Part shown: in pieces, positions 21,174-33,235 of the stretch | Numbering within the stretch: position 1 is the first letter of the stretch | Layout of the letters: each line of letters starts with the position of its first letter | Assembly: GCF_020497125.1 (NCBI RefSeq) | Contig: NC_059073.1 | Coordinates: 20,543,225-20,607,224, forward strand | From: Mauremys mutica | Taxonomy: Eukaryota > Chordata > Testudines > Geoemydidae | Direction of reading: 5' to 3' | Length of the DNA stretch: 64,000 nt | Translations under genes and position numbers: made by a program | The notes under the pieces: generated by a model | The model's input: the letters and a program-made list of their open reading frames with translations, nothing else | Database searches by the model: none | What the model was told of the DNA's origin: nothing

Positions 21174-21790
21174 ACATGCTCCTGCTCCTTGAAACAAGTC
21201 AAGGAATATGCAGGCATGCACTAAAAAAATGCCATTAAAACATGGTCACATCTGCTGACTGTGACATTCAGATTCATTTAGAAATCCATCCTAATACTTC
21301 TCAGAGGAAAACTGCTAGCATTAGTAATGCTCCCAGTGTTTGCTGTGAGATTCATTTGTTCAGTGAACAGTGAGGGTGTCGCTTCCAATGGCTTTCCCTA
21401 TTTCTCGCCTTTCTGTGACACTTCTAAGTAGCACTTGTCTTCCTTTTATCAGTATAGGCTGCTAATGTGCACACAGGTCGGCAGTTTCAGTGCTGTATAT
21501 GCATCATTTTTAAGTAGCTCTTGAGTAGTACAAACATCTTACAAATAAGCATGAAACACTGTTCTTCCAAGCCTAGCACTCTTTCTCTCATGAACAAGGA
21601 TCGCTGATGATGTCCAAAAATAACCCTGTGGCATTAATGGCTGTGTAAAATGATTACAATGCAACCTAAAAACCCCAAAGAACTCATCTGCCTTTAGAAT
21701 TTGTTGCAAGCCCATAGTTCGGCTTAGGTTTACCATAAGGTTACATAAATTCTATGAACCTTTCTAGTGAAATTGGGGCCAGGTTTAAAG
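21174..21790. other. Unassigned sequence
   Basis: Unique-looking 0.6 kb between the hAT and the solo LTR. Nothing recognised. Confidence 0.3.
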
Positions 21791-21795
21791 CTATC

Positions 21796-22503
21796 TGTCA
21801 TGGACTCCACTCACCACTAGTGGTGCCTCCTCCTGGGGATTAGCTTTGACCAGGCATTGCGCCCTCCTCTGTGGTGTCTTTCCTGTCATCCTCTTGCGCC
21901 CTCTGTAACTTAGGGTGTTGCTTCTTTGTGATTTGGCCCTCTGGCCAGGTCACGATGCATGTTTCACCTCCCAGGAGTATCAAAGTACTGCTATACAAAA
22001 TGGCCGTCTTCCCTTCACAGCTCTGACCATGCCACTCCTCCAGTGGATGGTAGGGGAGCTGGGGCCCACCTTCAACTCCAGGTTCTAGTCCAGGAATGCT
22101 ATTTCTAGCAACAGTGACATGCTTGGTCCCAGACTGTGTTGGTCTTCCCCTGAACTCCTTCCAACACAGATTCATAGATTCTAGGACTGGAAGGGACCTC
22201 GAGAGATCATCAAGTCCAGTCCCCTGCCCTCATGGCAGGACCAAATACTGTCTAACTTCATATCTCTACCTTCTGGATCCCCCCCTCCCCGGGTTTGCCA
22301 GGCCAAGCTCCCTCCTTCCCTGCAGCCTCTTTCTGCTCTCAGCTCCTGGGCTTTATACAGGCCCCATCCTGTCCACCTTAGTCCCAAGTCTAATCAATTC
22401 CCTGCTCCCTGGCTCCTCCTCCAGGTGCAGCCTGGGCAGTTAATTGGCCTACCTGCACACCTGAATCCCTTCCAGTCTTGTGTGGGGTGGACATCCCATC
22501 ACA
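21796..22503 (-). mobile_element. Solo LTR with 5-bp TSD
   Basis: Starts TGTCATGGACTCC and ends CATCCCATCACA, flanked by an exact 5-bp repeat, ctatc (21791-21795 and 22504-22508). TG...CA ends and a 5-bp TSD are the signature of an LTR insertion. The minus strand has TGTATAAAGCCC (about 22350-22361) as a possible TATA box, which favours minus orientation, but no AATAAA is seen. A CR1 tail (about 22168-22260) is inserted in it. No internal genes remain. Confidence 0.82.
22168..22260 (-). mobile_element. CR1 3' end fragment inside the LTR
   Basis: 'attcatagattctaggactg' and 'gaccaaatactgtct' read in reverse as the last about 90 bp of a CR1. 5'-truncated. Confidence 0.8.
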
Positions 22504-22508
22504 CTATC

Positions 22509-23369
22509 CGTGGACAATTTATGGTTTCAAACCTAAACCTTGGGAAATTTGTGGTTTTGATGTGAAATCACAATAAAAATAAAATCACATTGAAATGGGA
22601 GGAAAATGAGGGTAAGGGAAGTCAGTGGAGAGAGGGGAGAAGAAGAAAGAATCGTGTAAGGTAACTTCTTCATCTGAATCACCAGTATGTGTTGTCTGCA
22701 GTTTGTGTTTGTAGACTCCAAGCTGCCTGAGACAGGGATCATGTTGGTATCTGTGTCCTTTATAGCAGCATGTCATGGTGCCAACACTTAACAAATAATG
22801 AAGAACAATAATATATAACAATATAGAGGCAGGAGTTGTCTGAGTATGACTGGGTTTTTGGATTCATTAGGAACTAAAACTCATTGGACTGTAATTGTCT
22901 GATAGGTGTGTTTTCGTCTTGTACATCAGGCCTGCACTCTCACAACTCTGGGCCAATCTTCACAGCTATACTCTGAGGCAGTATGTAGGTTTACATACAT
23001 ATGGTGTTAGCTTGTAAATTATTTTACCATGAAAAGCTTCTATAATTTGGAATGCTGGTTCAGTGTGGGAAATAAAACTTAGCTAGACAGTTTCACCTTG
23101 TGGATTTTGTTGGTTTCCAGCACTGCCACAGACAGTTTATATTAAAAACTCTTTTCACTGAAATTAGAATATTAGGAAATCATGAAAACATTTTCCTCTA
23201 CATTAGGTGTCATAAAACTCTTCCTTTCACAACCTAAATTCAGGACCTAATCTACTTGACAGTAGTTGCCCTGTAAAGTTCTATTAATCTGCTTTCCTCC
23301 CATATATGCAACTTTGTTATACTCCACTGAATTGGAGGTTTCATGTTGTTATAGTTATTTACTACTAAT
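22509..23369. other. Unassigned sequence
   Basis: AT-rich 0.86 kb. No gene or repeat recognised. Confidence 0.3.
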
Positions 23370-23734
23370 TTTTTTACAGTAGTGCCTAGACACCAAATGA
23401 ATTTGGGGCCCCAGCGTACTAGGCACTGTACATACATATTGGGTATTAAGCTCCTAAGTCACTTAGGTGCTTCAGAAAAGGTTATATTATGTGTATGTAC
23501 AGAACCTAGCACAATGGGTGCCCTAGTCACTTAGGCACTTTTGAAAAGTATATCTGCAGTAAGACAGTCCGTGAAGAGCTTACAAACTAAATAGACAAGA
23601 CAGACACAGAGGGAAAGGAAACAGAAGCACACTGAGTTAAAGCGATCTGTTGTGTGATCTTGAGCAAGACTGTGGCAGAGCAGGAGAAGACGTAAGGATT
23701 CCTGATTCCCAGTCTAGTGTCCAGCCCACTAGAC
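23370..23734 (-). mobile_element. CORE-SINE/MIR-like relic with inserted short palindromes
   Basis: Reverse-oriented 'cagtagtgcctagacaccaa' and 'gcactgtacatacat' resemble an L2/MIR tail. Later come 'gagcttacaaactaaatagacaagacagacaca' type sequence and a tRNA-like region ending near 23734. The two 'cacttaggtgctt'/'cacttaggcactt' segments (23460, 23528) look like a separate short repeat. Confidence 0.45.
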
Positions 23735-24067
23735 CAGTGTTTCTCAAACAGTGGTCACCACTTGTGTAGGGAAAGCCCCTGGCGGGCCGGGCCGGTTTGT
23801 TTACCTGCCCCGTTCGCAGGTCCGGCCGATCGCGGCTCCCACTGGCCGCGGATCGCTGCTTCAGGCCAATGGGGGCTGCAGGAAGCAGCGCGGACTGAGG
23901 GACGTACTGGCTGCTGCTTTCAGCAGCCCCCATTGGCCCAGAGCAGCGAACCACGGCCAGTGGGAGCCGCGATCGGCCAAACCTGCGGACAGGGCAGGTA
24001 AACAAACCAGCCCGGCCCGCCAGGGGCTTTCCCTACACAAGCAGCGACCCCAGTTTGAGAAACACTG
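23735..24067. mobile_element. Palindromic hAT MITE
   Basis: Ends CAGTGTTTCTCAAACAGTGG... and ...TTTGAGAAACACTG. Long arms pair: 'gtagggaaagcccctggcgg' with its complement near 24020, 'caggtaaacaaaccagcccg' with its mate near 23800, and 'ggctcccactggccgcgg' with its mate near 23955. The flanks cactagac and gtctacac match at 5 of 8 bases, a weak TSD. GC-rich; the 94-122-codon ORFs on both strands come from the palindrome. Confidence 0.78.
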
Positions 24068-24075
24068 GTCTACAC

Positions 24076-25392
24076 AATGTCGCCTCCTCTATGCTCTTAC
24101 CTAATAGACCCATGTTGGCATTAGGTATAACACTCACAAGTGACTTTTAGAAGAGACTTGGAAGCCAAGACCCCTTGGACATGTAGTTTTACAGCCCAGC
24201 TTGTTGAATTGACTATATGTTTTTGCTTAACCTATTTCTTAAAGAAACCCTTAAAGAAAAGACTTCCTGGCTGAGGAGCCTAATACTTTTAGAATCTCAG
24301 GAGAGACTCACGAGGATTTTGATCTATTTTCTGTCACGGTTATCAAGATTCGATTGACTGATTGATTCTTTCATTAGTCTACAAGCTTAGAATAATGGAC
24401 AGTAGCACTTTGTAGTTGTTTGCTTAAAAAACACTCCTACTCCACCATCCAAACAGTAAATATCAAATCTCTGTAGTACAAAACAGAGGACTGTTGCTAT
24501 TTAAATACCCAGTTTAACAATGAGAGGATTTTTTGCATTTTTGAACCTGGCCTTATGCCTTTACTTATTAGGTGTTTTTCTTTTGATCTTACAAAATGTG
24601 TTCACCTCTACAAAATGGCATTGATTTTTGTCAGTGTTTTCTTGAGGCTCCAAAATAAATTATTTACAGCCTTTTAGAGTCAGAGTCACTCCTTTTATTC
24701 CAGCAGACCACATTGGCAGGCATTAATGTGGCAGACAACTAGATTTCTGCAAGACTAAATGGGGGGTGGGCGTGCTGGTATCATGAGGATGTACTAAGAA
24801 AACTTTTATGCAATTACATAGTAATTAGCCAAGAGCAACCAGGGCTCAGGGTTGATGGCCACAATGGGACTTGAGGCATGAGGGTTTATAATGATTCTTA
24901 CTGATCACATCTACCTGACAGTGATCTACAGAGGCGTCCATTCCACTAGTCTCTGAGGGACATATCTGCATCTATTTAGAATTTGTTAGGGCTTCCCTTT
25001 CCTACATAAGGAAATATCTAACCTTTCTTTCATCAGTTGGCTGACCTATAGCAAGAGAGAGACATAAATAGAGAAAGGCAAAAAAAATCTTCATTTCCTC
25101 CTTTACGTCCCCCTTAGCCTTCCAGTGCTCCTAGGCAACTTTTCCTTTCCTGTGTCAAGCCATCAACTCACCACGACTCCTCACTATGGATCAGAATGCA
25201 AGATCTTTACTCACATTGGGTATTGCCACGTTCCACCAACACTCCCATTAAATTCAATGGAACTTCACATGAAGTAAAGTCCTACTCAGTGTGAGTAAAT
25301 TTGTCACTATATGGTCCTTATTTATATTCTGGTAGCACCCAGAAGCTCCAGCAGGGATCATGGTCCCATTGTGCTGGATACAATAAACCAAC
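24076..25392. other. Unique-looking sequence; 24.5-24.9 kb a candidate conserved non-coding block
   Basis: No gene. About 24500-24900 is AT-rich and includes 'ttatgcaattacatagtaat'. About 25200-25310 holds an inverted 'ttactcacattggg'/'ctcagtgtgagtaa' pair, a relic of a palindromic repeat. Confidence 0.25.
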
Positions 25393-25670
25393 AGGGAGGT
25401 AGTATGGTCTAGTGGATAGGGCACTGGCCTGGTAGTCAGGCTGTTTGGGTTCCAGCTCTAGTCCCAGCTCTGTTACTGACAAGTTGTATGTCTCTGGGCA
25501 AGTTACTTCACCTCTCTGCAGCACCATTTCCTCTCACATCTTCGCCCTGTCTTGACTGTGAATTCTTCAGGGCAGTGATTGTATGTACATGTACAGTGCC
25601 TATCACAAAGGGGCTAAATCGCAGTTGGTGCATTTAAGTGTTACTGCAATACAAATAAAAATAGAGGACT
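25393..25670 (+). mobile_element. MIR/CORE-SINE
   Basis: Good MIR layout: tRNA-like head 'ggtctagtggatagggcac' with B box 'ggttccagctc', CORE 'ctctgggcaagttacttcac', then an L2-type tail 'cttcagggcagtgattgt' and 'acagtgcctatcaca' ending in an A-rich stretch. Confidence 0.75.
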
Positions 25671-26034
25671 AGAAAGCTATTGTGGTTAAATGTATTGAGG
25701 ATGGACGGACAAAAATTAACACTTGAAATCAGGACTGATGGACTCACAAATCATGCTGTGGCGCTCACCTTCCTGGAGAGGACACAGGACAATCCATCTC
25801 TAAGCCAGATGTTGCTGTGGTATTGGAGGCTGCTGGGAACTTGATCTGCTGGAAAATACACACAGAGATGTCACCTAGGCAACAGCAGCTCAGACCTGTT
25901 GCTCCCTGGCACACAACCTTGTCCTCTACAAAGAAGTGGCTGAATCTGGACTCCCACTGCAGTGGAAACACATCAACACCACCTCCCAGCCAGTGACCTC
26001 AAAGCCCCACTGCTCCTCAGTGGGGTTGGTCAGT

Positions 26035-26180
26035 ATCATTAACCCCAGTTTACCAGGAAGGAAACTGAGGCACAAAGACGTGCCGCGACTTGCCCACAGT
26101 CACAGAGCAAGTCAGTTAATGAGCCAGGAACAGAACCCAGGTATCCTGACCGTTGGGGTTGTGCTTTAGCCACAAGCCCT
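26035..26180 (-). mobile_element. MIR/CORE-SINE relic
   Basis: Reverse MIR: 'ggaaactgaggcacaaagac', 'cttgcccacagtcacagagc' and 'cagaacccaggtatcctgac' in that order. Confidence 0.65.
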
Positions 26181-26334
26181 GGCTTCTTGGCTACTATTGT
26201 TAAGTATCTGTGAATTCTTCAGATGCGTTCTTAGGGTATCTTCAGCTCACAGCTAGAGCCAGACTGGACAGGGACACTGCAGGGCCCAATTTCCATGGCA
26301 TTTCTAAGCCAGATGATCACTCCCAGGAAGTGGT

Positions 26335-26567
26335 TAAAGCCCTGATCTCGCCTTCCTCTGCAGCATGGGGCACGGGTCACTTGCTGGAGGATTCTCTGCA
26401 ACTTGAGGTCTTCAAACCACAATTTGAGGACTTCAATAACTCAGACATAGGTTAGGTGTTTGTTACAGGATTGGGTGGGAGAGATTCTGTGGCCTGCATT
26501 GTGCAGGAGGTCAGACTAGATGATCATAATGGTCCCTTCTGACCTTAAAGTCTGTGAGTCTATGAGA
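26335..26567 (+). mobile_element. CR1 LINE 3' UTR, GAGTCTATGA-tail subfamily
   Basis: 'cttcctctgcagcatggggc', 'cacttgctggaggattctct', 'ggtcagactagatgatcata' and the tail 'gtctgtgagtctatgag'. Same subfamily as 1-1020 and 31937-32216. Only the untranslated end is present. Confidence 0.85.
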
Positions 26568-28628
26568 ATCAGGACCTCAAAGCCCAGGTGTCAGAGCTTA
26601 GTTGTTGCACTGTATCACATGAACAGTGAGCATATCTTTAATGTAATACAAAGTAACTTTCATTTAGCTCTTCATAGACTTGGAAGCTTGGAAAGCATAT
26701 ACAATAAATAAATCTCTCTCACCAGGTGGCTTCCCACAAGCACTCATGGGTCTATCACAATGGTATTTGCAGTGTCTTAATCACAGTTGGAAAGCTGCAT
26801 GTCCTTGTATGCCTTTGTCCTGTACTTGGGCAACAATTTTCCTTTGCTGCCATCTTGTGGAACAATTGATAAAATGCCTAGTGAAACAAAGCTAAAGGCT
26901 TCGTTCAACCTGTTCATCTTTACTGAAATGAAGAAAAAGAAAAAAAAAACGGGTGTAGAGCTACATGAGACTTTCTGTTTTGGTTCACATTGTTTGTACC
27001 CATTGAGTTTTCCCTTTGAGTGTCAGCTTCCATGTGGCAAAAGCTGAAGTGATGAATGAAACCTGCAGAAAAAACTAGGTGTCTTGGAATGAGACAAGAC
27101 CATCATTTATGTGCTTTTTTTGAAGCAGTTTACTTTCTTTGGACCAGGCCAAAATGAAATTCTCATTGTGACATACTAAGGTGACTCCCATGAAGTACAT
27201 GGGAACTGACCTCCTAACCTGCTTCCTAACCTGAGGCATAACAATAGGGTCCCATAAATTACCTGCGTATCAAATAACACATCTTGAGACAGGATATCTC
27301 ACACCTGTTAGAGAATTAGAGGAGGTCTTGGAAAAATAAATAGGGCAAAAGATTAACAGCTAATTGTTATTGTCCATTAGATAAAACAAATTCTGAAAAC
27401 TAAGAACCCCTTTCCCATGTGCGATACAGACTATATATACTGGATTATTGGCAAACAAGTTGAACAGAGACTTCATAGAACGTCATTGTCTTCGAGAGAG
27501 TCACCCAATTGAAATTACAGTCTCCTTGAGACCTATAAAGCAAGTCAAGTTTGAAGAATATCAATTCTGAGAATGTAAGTGGGATTCAAGTGGTGCACAG
27601 GTCTTGTACACTGAGGTGAATTTCACCATCAGTGACTGTGTTTCTACCCATGACTCTCCAAAACAGCTGTGCTCCTGTGGGACAATGCAGCTGATAGGAC
27701 ACATGAGAGCCAAAGACAAAGCCTTCTTGAGTGAGAAGGTTCAGCTCTGTACAGAGCCTCCTGAGGAGAGGCCTTATCCAAAACTTGACCACTGTCAGCG
27801 CTCCCTGCAAGATCCTTCCCTTTGGCAAAGTATTTCCAAAATATAATGATGATAATACAAAGTATAATATATTATTCCCTAAGCAGAGTCACCCCTACCC
27901 AAGGAGGGAAGGGGAGCAGAAAATACCATGTAGTATACTATGAACCGCACTATGCAGATTTAACTGATACACTTAGGGTCAGGCCCTTGGATATTAAAAT
28001 ATTGGATGCTATAGAAAACTCTTAATTGATTAATTATGTCAATCCCCTGGGCAGCCTCATCCTTGTCTGCAGTTTAAAGATACCTTTCCCAGGTGGGACC
28101 ATAAGCAAACACTATAATTTTGTATTGGTGAATTAGAAAAAGCAATTGCAATAGTGTATTACAATATAGACGTAATAGACTCTTCACTGTAGTCATTAAC
28201 AAGTCCGATCTCGGCTGAGGAAAGCTACAGCGTAACCTCAGTTTATAAGTAGACAAATGCTATTACCTGATATAGGGTGGCCCAGAAAGCTAATAATGCA
28301 GTCGACACTGGGTGAGCTACTGAGCTGCCTCCTGTTTGCACAGTCAGAGAAAGTACAGATATTTCCTGCAATAAACCTGTGCGGCTTGAAGGACTTTACA
28401 TCATCTCAGTAAAACAAAGTGCCATAAAAGCTTGTGGAACTTTGAGGCTTTATAGGTGCAGTGTCACTTCAGTGATGTGGTACTTTGTGGTGTGTGTGTG
28501 TGGAGCTGGGGGGTTACCTTGACTTTTTATCATTATGTTGAAAACCTAAATCTTTAGGAAGCGGAGTTAAGAATTTTCCAAAACCCAGGTAGCACGTCAC
28601 ACTGTTAGAAGCAGTTCATGTGGGGCAA
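26568..28628. other. Unassigned sequence
   Basis: About 2 kb. Contains an A-rich run (about 26930-26950) and a short (TG)n (28487-28502). ORFs of up to 86 codons have no motif. No gene recognised. Confidence 0.3.
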
Positions 28629-28860
28629 GTATCGGAGGGGTAGCCGTGTTAGTCTGGATCTGTAAAAGCAGCAAAGAGTCCTGTGGCACCTTATAGACTA
28701 ACAGACGTTTTGGAGCATGAGCTTTCGTGGGTGAATACCCACTTCGTCGGAGGCATGTAGTGGAAATTTCCAGAGGCAGGTATAAATATGCAAGCAAGAA
28801 TCAGGCTAGAGCTAATGAGGTTAGTTCTACCAGGGAGGATGAGGCCCTCTTCTAGCAGTT
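28629..28860 (-). mobile_element. Penelope-like element 3' portion
   Basis: Starts with the reversed PLE end 'tatcggaggggtagccgtgt'. It continues through 'ggcaccttatagactaacag' and 'gggtgaatacccacttcgtc' into a further about 110 bp ('gaggcaggtataaatatgca' and 'ggatgaggccctcttctagc'). This extends past the tail seen in the other copies, towards where the family's GIY-YIG coding part would begin. No coding frame is left. Confidence 0.75.
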
Positions 28861-29999
28861 GAGGGCAGAGGCTGCTCAGATCTGAAGAACTCAGGTTCTG
28901 GCTGTGTAGCCTGTCAGCAAGGCTTACAATGGGTCTGCAGCAAGAAGTGGCAAGTCTGCCACAGTCCAATGATGGAACTTCATTTGTTCATTTTAAAAAA
29001 ATGGCTAGAGTTCAGAGAGCTTGTTCAGATACATTAATAATGATCTCTCACAATAATCTACCTCAGACCCACTTTAGAGCTCTCCTTTTTGTGATGGTCA
29101 TGGGAGGGTGGGTGTATGAACCTGGAAGGCCCAGATTCAAGTTTTGGTCCCACATGAAAATTATTTTGGTGGTCTTGTACTTCCCTATCATCCAGTGGCC
29201 GTTTCTCTATCCAGAAAAACTATGGAACAATTGAGCCTGATTTACAGTTTCTGCTGAAGCAAGCCTAAGATTAGAATAGACCAGATGTTGCTGGTTTGAG
29301 TAATGCATTGCCCAGAGGGCATTTCCACAGCACCAGCAGTGTCCTTTTATGCTAGTGCTTTCACAGCAGAGGGTGCTAGTGCACGTGTTATCTTCCAAGT
29401 AAATAGTATCGGAGCCGGCTTCCTCTGTGCTGAGTTCCTCATGTCTCTGTTTTTAATATTCATGCACTCTGGGGTTCAACACTATCCAATGAGCACTGTG
29501 ATCCTGAGCTCCTGTAAATCCAAAATGGAGTCTCCCAGAGATAGGTAGGCCTGACTGCCCAATGTACAAGCTAAAGGGGATCAGGAAATCCGTGGGAAGG
29601 CCTGTGGACAGATGGACAGAAGTGAGTGGGCTTCCAGAGGGTGTGGGAAGTGAGCAGAGATAACAGTAAAGTGGCTCACCCAAGAGGCAGAAGCAGTGAG
29701 GAAGAATCAGTGTCAGTCTCTGCTCTGTAAGAAACAACAACAAAAGACACATTTTTAAAAATGGTCAATGCTTTGGATCAGATCCTCTGCCTGTGTAGAT
29801 CAGCGTGGCTCCTTTGACTTCCCTGGAGCAACACTGGTTCACCAGCTGATGAGCTGCCACTGTATTTCAAAGGAGGAAAATGCTGGAAATTTTAGCCTGG
29901 CCAAGTGAGTGCTTGGTTGGGAGGCAGAGGGACAAAAAAAATCATTAAATCCTCAATCTGCAACATACGTAGCAAGTTGTCTGTCATAGTCTGTGAGTT
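28861..29999. other. Unassigned sequence
   Basis: About 1.1 kb. ORFs of up to 101 codons without motifs. Confidence 0.3.
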
Positions 30000-30110
30000 T
30001 TCTGGCGCAGGACTGTCCTTGTGCTACTCATTTGTGAAGCACCTCGCACAATGGGGCATTGAGGCCTGATTAAGGGCTCTATGTGCTAGTGCAACATAAA
30101 TAACAAACTT
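30000..30110 (+). mobile_element. L2/MIR-type tail relic
   Basis: 'gcacctcgcacaatggggc' and 'tgctagtgcaacataaataa' match the end of MIR-like SINEs common in reptiles. Confidence 0.5.
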
Positions 30111-30394
30111 CCAACCCATTTACATAGCTCAGCCTCTATGGTCTCTCTGGGCTTTGGTGACCCTCTTTATCCACATCTGAAACGCAGTAGGGTACTAGCC
30201 AACAAAACCAAGCACATGCCAGTAGCAAATAGTCAGTTGACAGCGGTGATGGCTTCATTTGAACCACTGCTTCAAAACATTTTTCTGAATGCAGGTAGGG
30301 TCTGTTGTTTTCCTTATTAACAAACACACTGTGTATGAGGAGCAAAACTAACTACAGTGTTTAAGTGTATTGTAGGCATTCAAAGAGATGTAGG

Positions 30395-30515
30395 ACCAGA
30401 TTCTCAGCGGATGTAAATTATTATAGCTCCCCCATTGGTGTAAACTGGCACAGCTCCACTGATTTCATTGACGCTACACTTGTTTACAAGAACAGAGAAT
30501 ATAGCCCTTAATTTA
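30395..30515. repeat. Short palindromic repeat ('gattctcag...ggtgtaaac')
   Basis: 'ccagattctcagcggatgta', 'ccattggtgtaaactggc' and 'ccactgatttcattgac' belong to an ancient palindromic family also seen at 36290-36385 and 46030-46115. Confidence 0.45.
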
Positions 30516-31139
30516 ATTATTTTTGCCTCATATCAAATTTAAGGCACAACCTGAGCACTTTACTATTATGGGCAAAGTCATTTGAAAAATATCCTCGGGG
30601 TCCTAATTCTCCACTTCCCAGCGCACTCTGTAGTCCTTACCCTTGTGCAAAGTGGATGCAAATGTTGTCGTGTCCAAATTTTTCCTTCATTTGCCCCATC
30701 ATAGCATTTAACCCCCTCTCTGCACAGAGCAAATGACAAGACCATGGAGAATCAAACCCTCCCATTTTTAGTAATGAGCAAATCCAGTCAGCTCTCTAGT
30801 CATTCAGATACCGGTGAATGGGTCCTGGTTGCCAAAATGTACCAACAACCATTCTTATTCATGCCTTGTGAATTTGCCACATTATTTCATCTTGGAACAC
30901 TAAAATAACCTTAATCAGTAGGGAAAAAAATATGTCTCTCCAAAGGTCTTGGGCAGGTGGGGGGTGTTTTTTGTTTTGATTTTTGTTGGCTGCTTTGTTT
31001 TGGCTTTTGACAACAGAAACTATCAAAATGTAATGCGTTGTACTATCATTTTTGGCTGGGAGAGCCATTATCCTTCTCACAGTTGCATTCTTGCAATACC
31101 TCTCATTTTTGTTGCTCCCAAAGAACAAAAAACTCGTTT
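30516..31139. other. Unassigned sequence
   Basis: AT-rich 0.6 kb with no recognised feature. Confidence 0.3.
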
Positions 31140-31310
31140 TGTTTTATTTAGTTATGTTTATTACAGTAGTGCCTAAGAGGCAACTGAAAACAAAGTGTCA
31201 CTGGGATAGAGTGATGGCCAGACCCTGCTCCAAAGAGCTTACTGTTTATCAGGACACGCACAGGATTGGGGAGAGGCACAGAACGTACAATCGAAGAGAA
31301 CAGTGATAGT
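31140..31310 (-). mobile_element. MIR-like relic
   Basis: Reverse L2/MIR tail 'ttattacagtagtgcctaag' followed by 'ccaaagagcttactg'. Degenerate. Confidence 0.5.
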
Positions 31311-31377
31311 TTGCAATTGTCACACTAGAGCGGCGTTAATTTTTTAGGGTGGGGTTTTGTTGGGTGATGATTGCTAA

Positions 31378-31520
31378 GTGGAGAGACAACAAAAGAAGAG
31401 AGCGGGACAGAAAGAAGAGGTGGGCTCGGGGGACAAGGGAAGGAGACGAGTGATGGAAGGAAGGTGGGGAGAATGGAGGTGAGAGGAAGAGATTGCAAGA
31501 GAAGAGGCAGGTGGAGTTGA
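31378..31520 (+). repeat. Polypurine tract
   Basis: About 140 bp in which nearly all plus-strand bases are A or G (for example 'aagaagagagcgggacagaa' and 'gaaggaaggtggggagaatg'), with a few scattered pyrimidines. Low complexity; no coding role inferred. Confidence 0.85.
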
Positions 31521-31936
31521 GCACACAGCCAATCAGAGCAGGGGAGAGAATGTCCAGAGGGAAAACTATAGGAACAGCCTGATGATATCATCAGTATCCA
31601 ACAGTCCCTACTGAGGCTGCTTCTGTGTCTGCTCTGCTGGTGAAAGTCGCTCTCACTGCCTGGGTTGGCTCCTCCCCAGAGATTTGATTTGCTAAGCCCA
31701 TATGGCTTAGGGGAAAAAATGGAACTGTATGAATCTTAATGCCCCTAGAGAACAGAGGGCACCATTGCATGCCTCTGGGTACTAGGTTACAGGGCTGGCC
31801 ACAGCTGGGCCCCATCTTTCCTACTCACCACATAGTGCTGTTTCTGTGTCTGCTCCTGAGATCTGGAAAGAGAATTTGGGGATACACCACCAGTGTATTA
31901 ACCGTCCATGAATGTAGTAGGCTGTTACAATTTTAC
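31521..31936. other. Unassigned sequence
   Basis: Nothing recognised. Confidence 0.3.
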
Positions 31937-32216
31937 AATCATAGAATCATAGACTTTAAGGTCAGAAGGAATCATTATGATCATCTAGTCTGATCTCCTG
32001 CACAACGCTGGCTACAGAATCTCACCTACCCACTCCTGTATCAAACCTGTGTCTGAGCCACTGAAGTCCTCAAATCATGGTTTAAAGACTTCAAGGTGCA
32101 GAGAATCTTCCAGCAAGTGACCCGTGCCCCATGCTGCAGAGGAAGGTGAAAAACCCCCAGGGCCCCTGTCAATCTGTCCTGGAGGAAAATTCCTTCCCGC
32201 ATTGAAGTGTCAATAA
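31937..32216 (-). mobile_element. CR1 LINE 3' UTR, (TCATAGA) tail
   Basis: Begins 'aatcatagaatcatagact'. Continues through 'gatcatctagtctgatctcc', 'cagcaagtgacccgtgcccc' and 'ggaggaaaattccttcccgc', the reverse of the copy at 26335-26567 with about 90 bp more. Confidence 0.88.
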
Positions 32217-32269
32217 TACATGCCCCAATAGGAAAGTAGATACTCTTTTGTGGTGGTGATGGTGATGAT

Positions 32270-32400
32270 GATGAATTATTGGTATTACAGAAGCACATAA
32301 AGGCCCAAATTTCAGTTGGGCCTAGGCACTGGACAGACACATAGCAAAAGGCAGTATACACTACCCTGAGGAGCTCACAGTCTAAATAGACAAGAAAGAC
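32270..32400 (-). mobile_element. MIR-like relic
   Basis: 'ggcctaggcactggacagac' and 'gagctcacagtctaaataga' in reverse MIR/L2 order, between two CR1 segments. Confidence 0.5.
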
Positions 32401-32439
32401 GAAGAGTAAGAGGGTAGGTCCAAAGGTCTTGCAATTTTC

Positions 32440-33235
32440 AGCTATTTGTAGCCATTTGTATGTATCCCTTTAGTCATCACTTAGCCAGTATAGCTCTTTC
32501 AAATTTTCCCCATAGATCAATTCCTGCAGCCTCCTGCTCATTTTAGTTTCTTTCCTCTGAACCCCCTCAATTTGGAAATCTATTTCTAGTAATGTGGTGC
32601 CCGGAACTGAACCCAACATCCCAATTATGGTAACACCAGAAACCAGAACCTCTGTGCTTAGTGGTCTAATTATTTTGTATATACTGCAAAGTCGTATCTA
32701 ATTTGCTGTCCAGTTTCATCTAGGTCTCTCTCAGCATTAATGATTCCCAAGTGTCTCCTACTCATTGAATAGATCAGTCTGTGTTTCAGGTTATTTCCCC
32801 CCAGATCAGTTAGCTTGCTTTTCTCTAAATTGAATCTCATTTTATTTTCTGCCCACCCAGCCTGCTAACAACTCCTTGTCCTTTTGTGTTAGTTCTTTCT
32901 CCTGACTGACATTCACATTTCCTTCCAATTTAATAGTCACTGAGAATTCCATTAACATGCTGCCTACTCACTTTCCCAGACCATTAATGAGGGCGTTAAA
33001 CAAGATTGACTCTAATGGTACCCCATTAGCCAACCCCCTCAAAAAATTACTGTTTTATTACTTCCAGCCAGTTTTCAATCCACATGCCAGTGGTCCCATT
33101 AAGACATTTTGAATTAACTTTTTGAGTAAGATTTCCTGAGAGACAGCACAATATGCTTCCCTATAAATCCATTATAGTGACCATGTTTCCTTCATCCACT
33201 TACATCCTGAGACATATTTGACTTCAATGGGTGCT
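32440..33235 (-). mobile_element. Old diverged CR1/L3-like RT region
   Basis: On the minus strand, scattered frames read in CR1 order: near 33070 an 'NWLE'-like stretch, near 33000 the region of the 'LFNIFINDL' block, near 32830-32860 'NKMRFNLEKSK', near 32710-32790 'RRHLGIINAERDLD', and near 32590 'FRAPHY' then 'KLRGF'. No frame is open for long. Much older than the other CR1 copies. Confidence 0.6.

Noticed and set aside
23637..24104. Overlapping ORFs of 94-122 codons on both strands
   Set aside because: Produced by the palindromic hAT MITE at 23735-24067.
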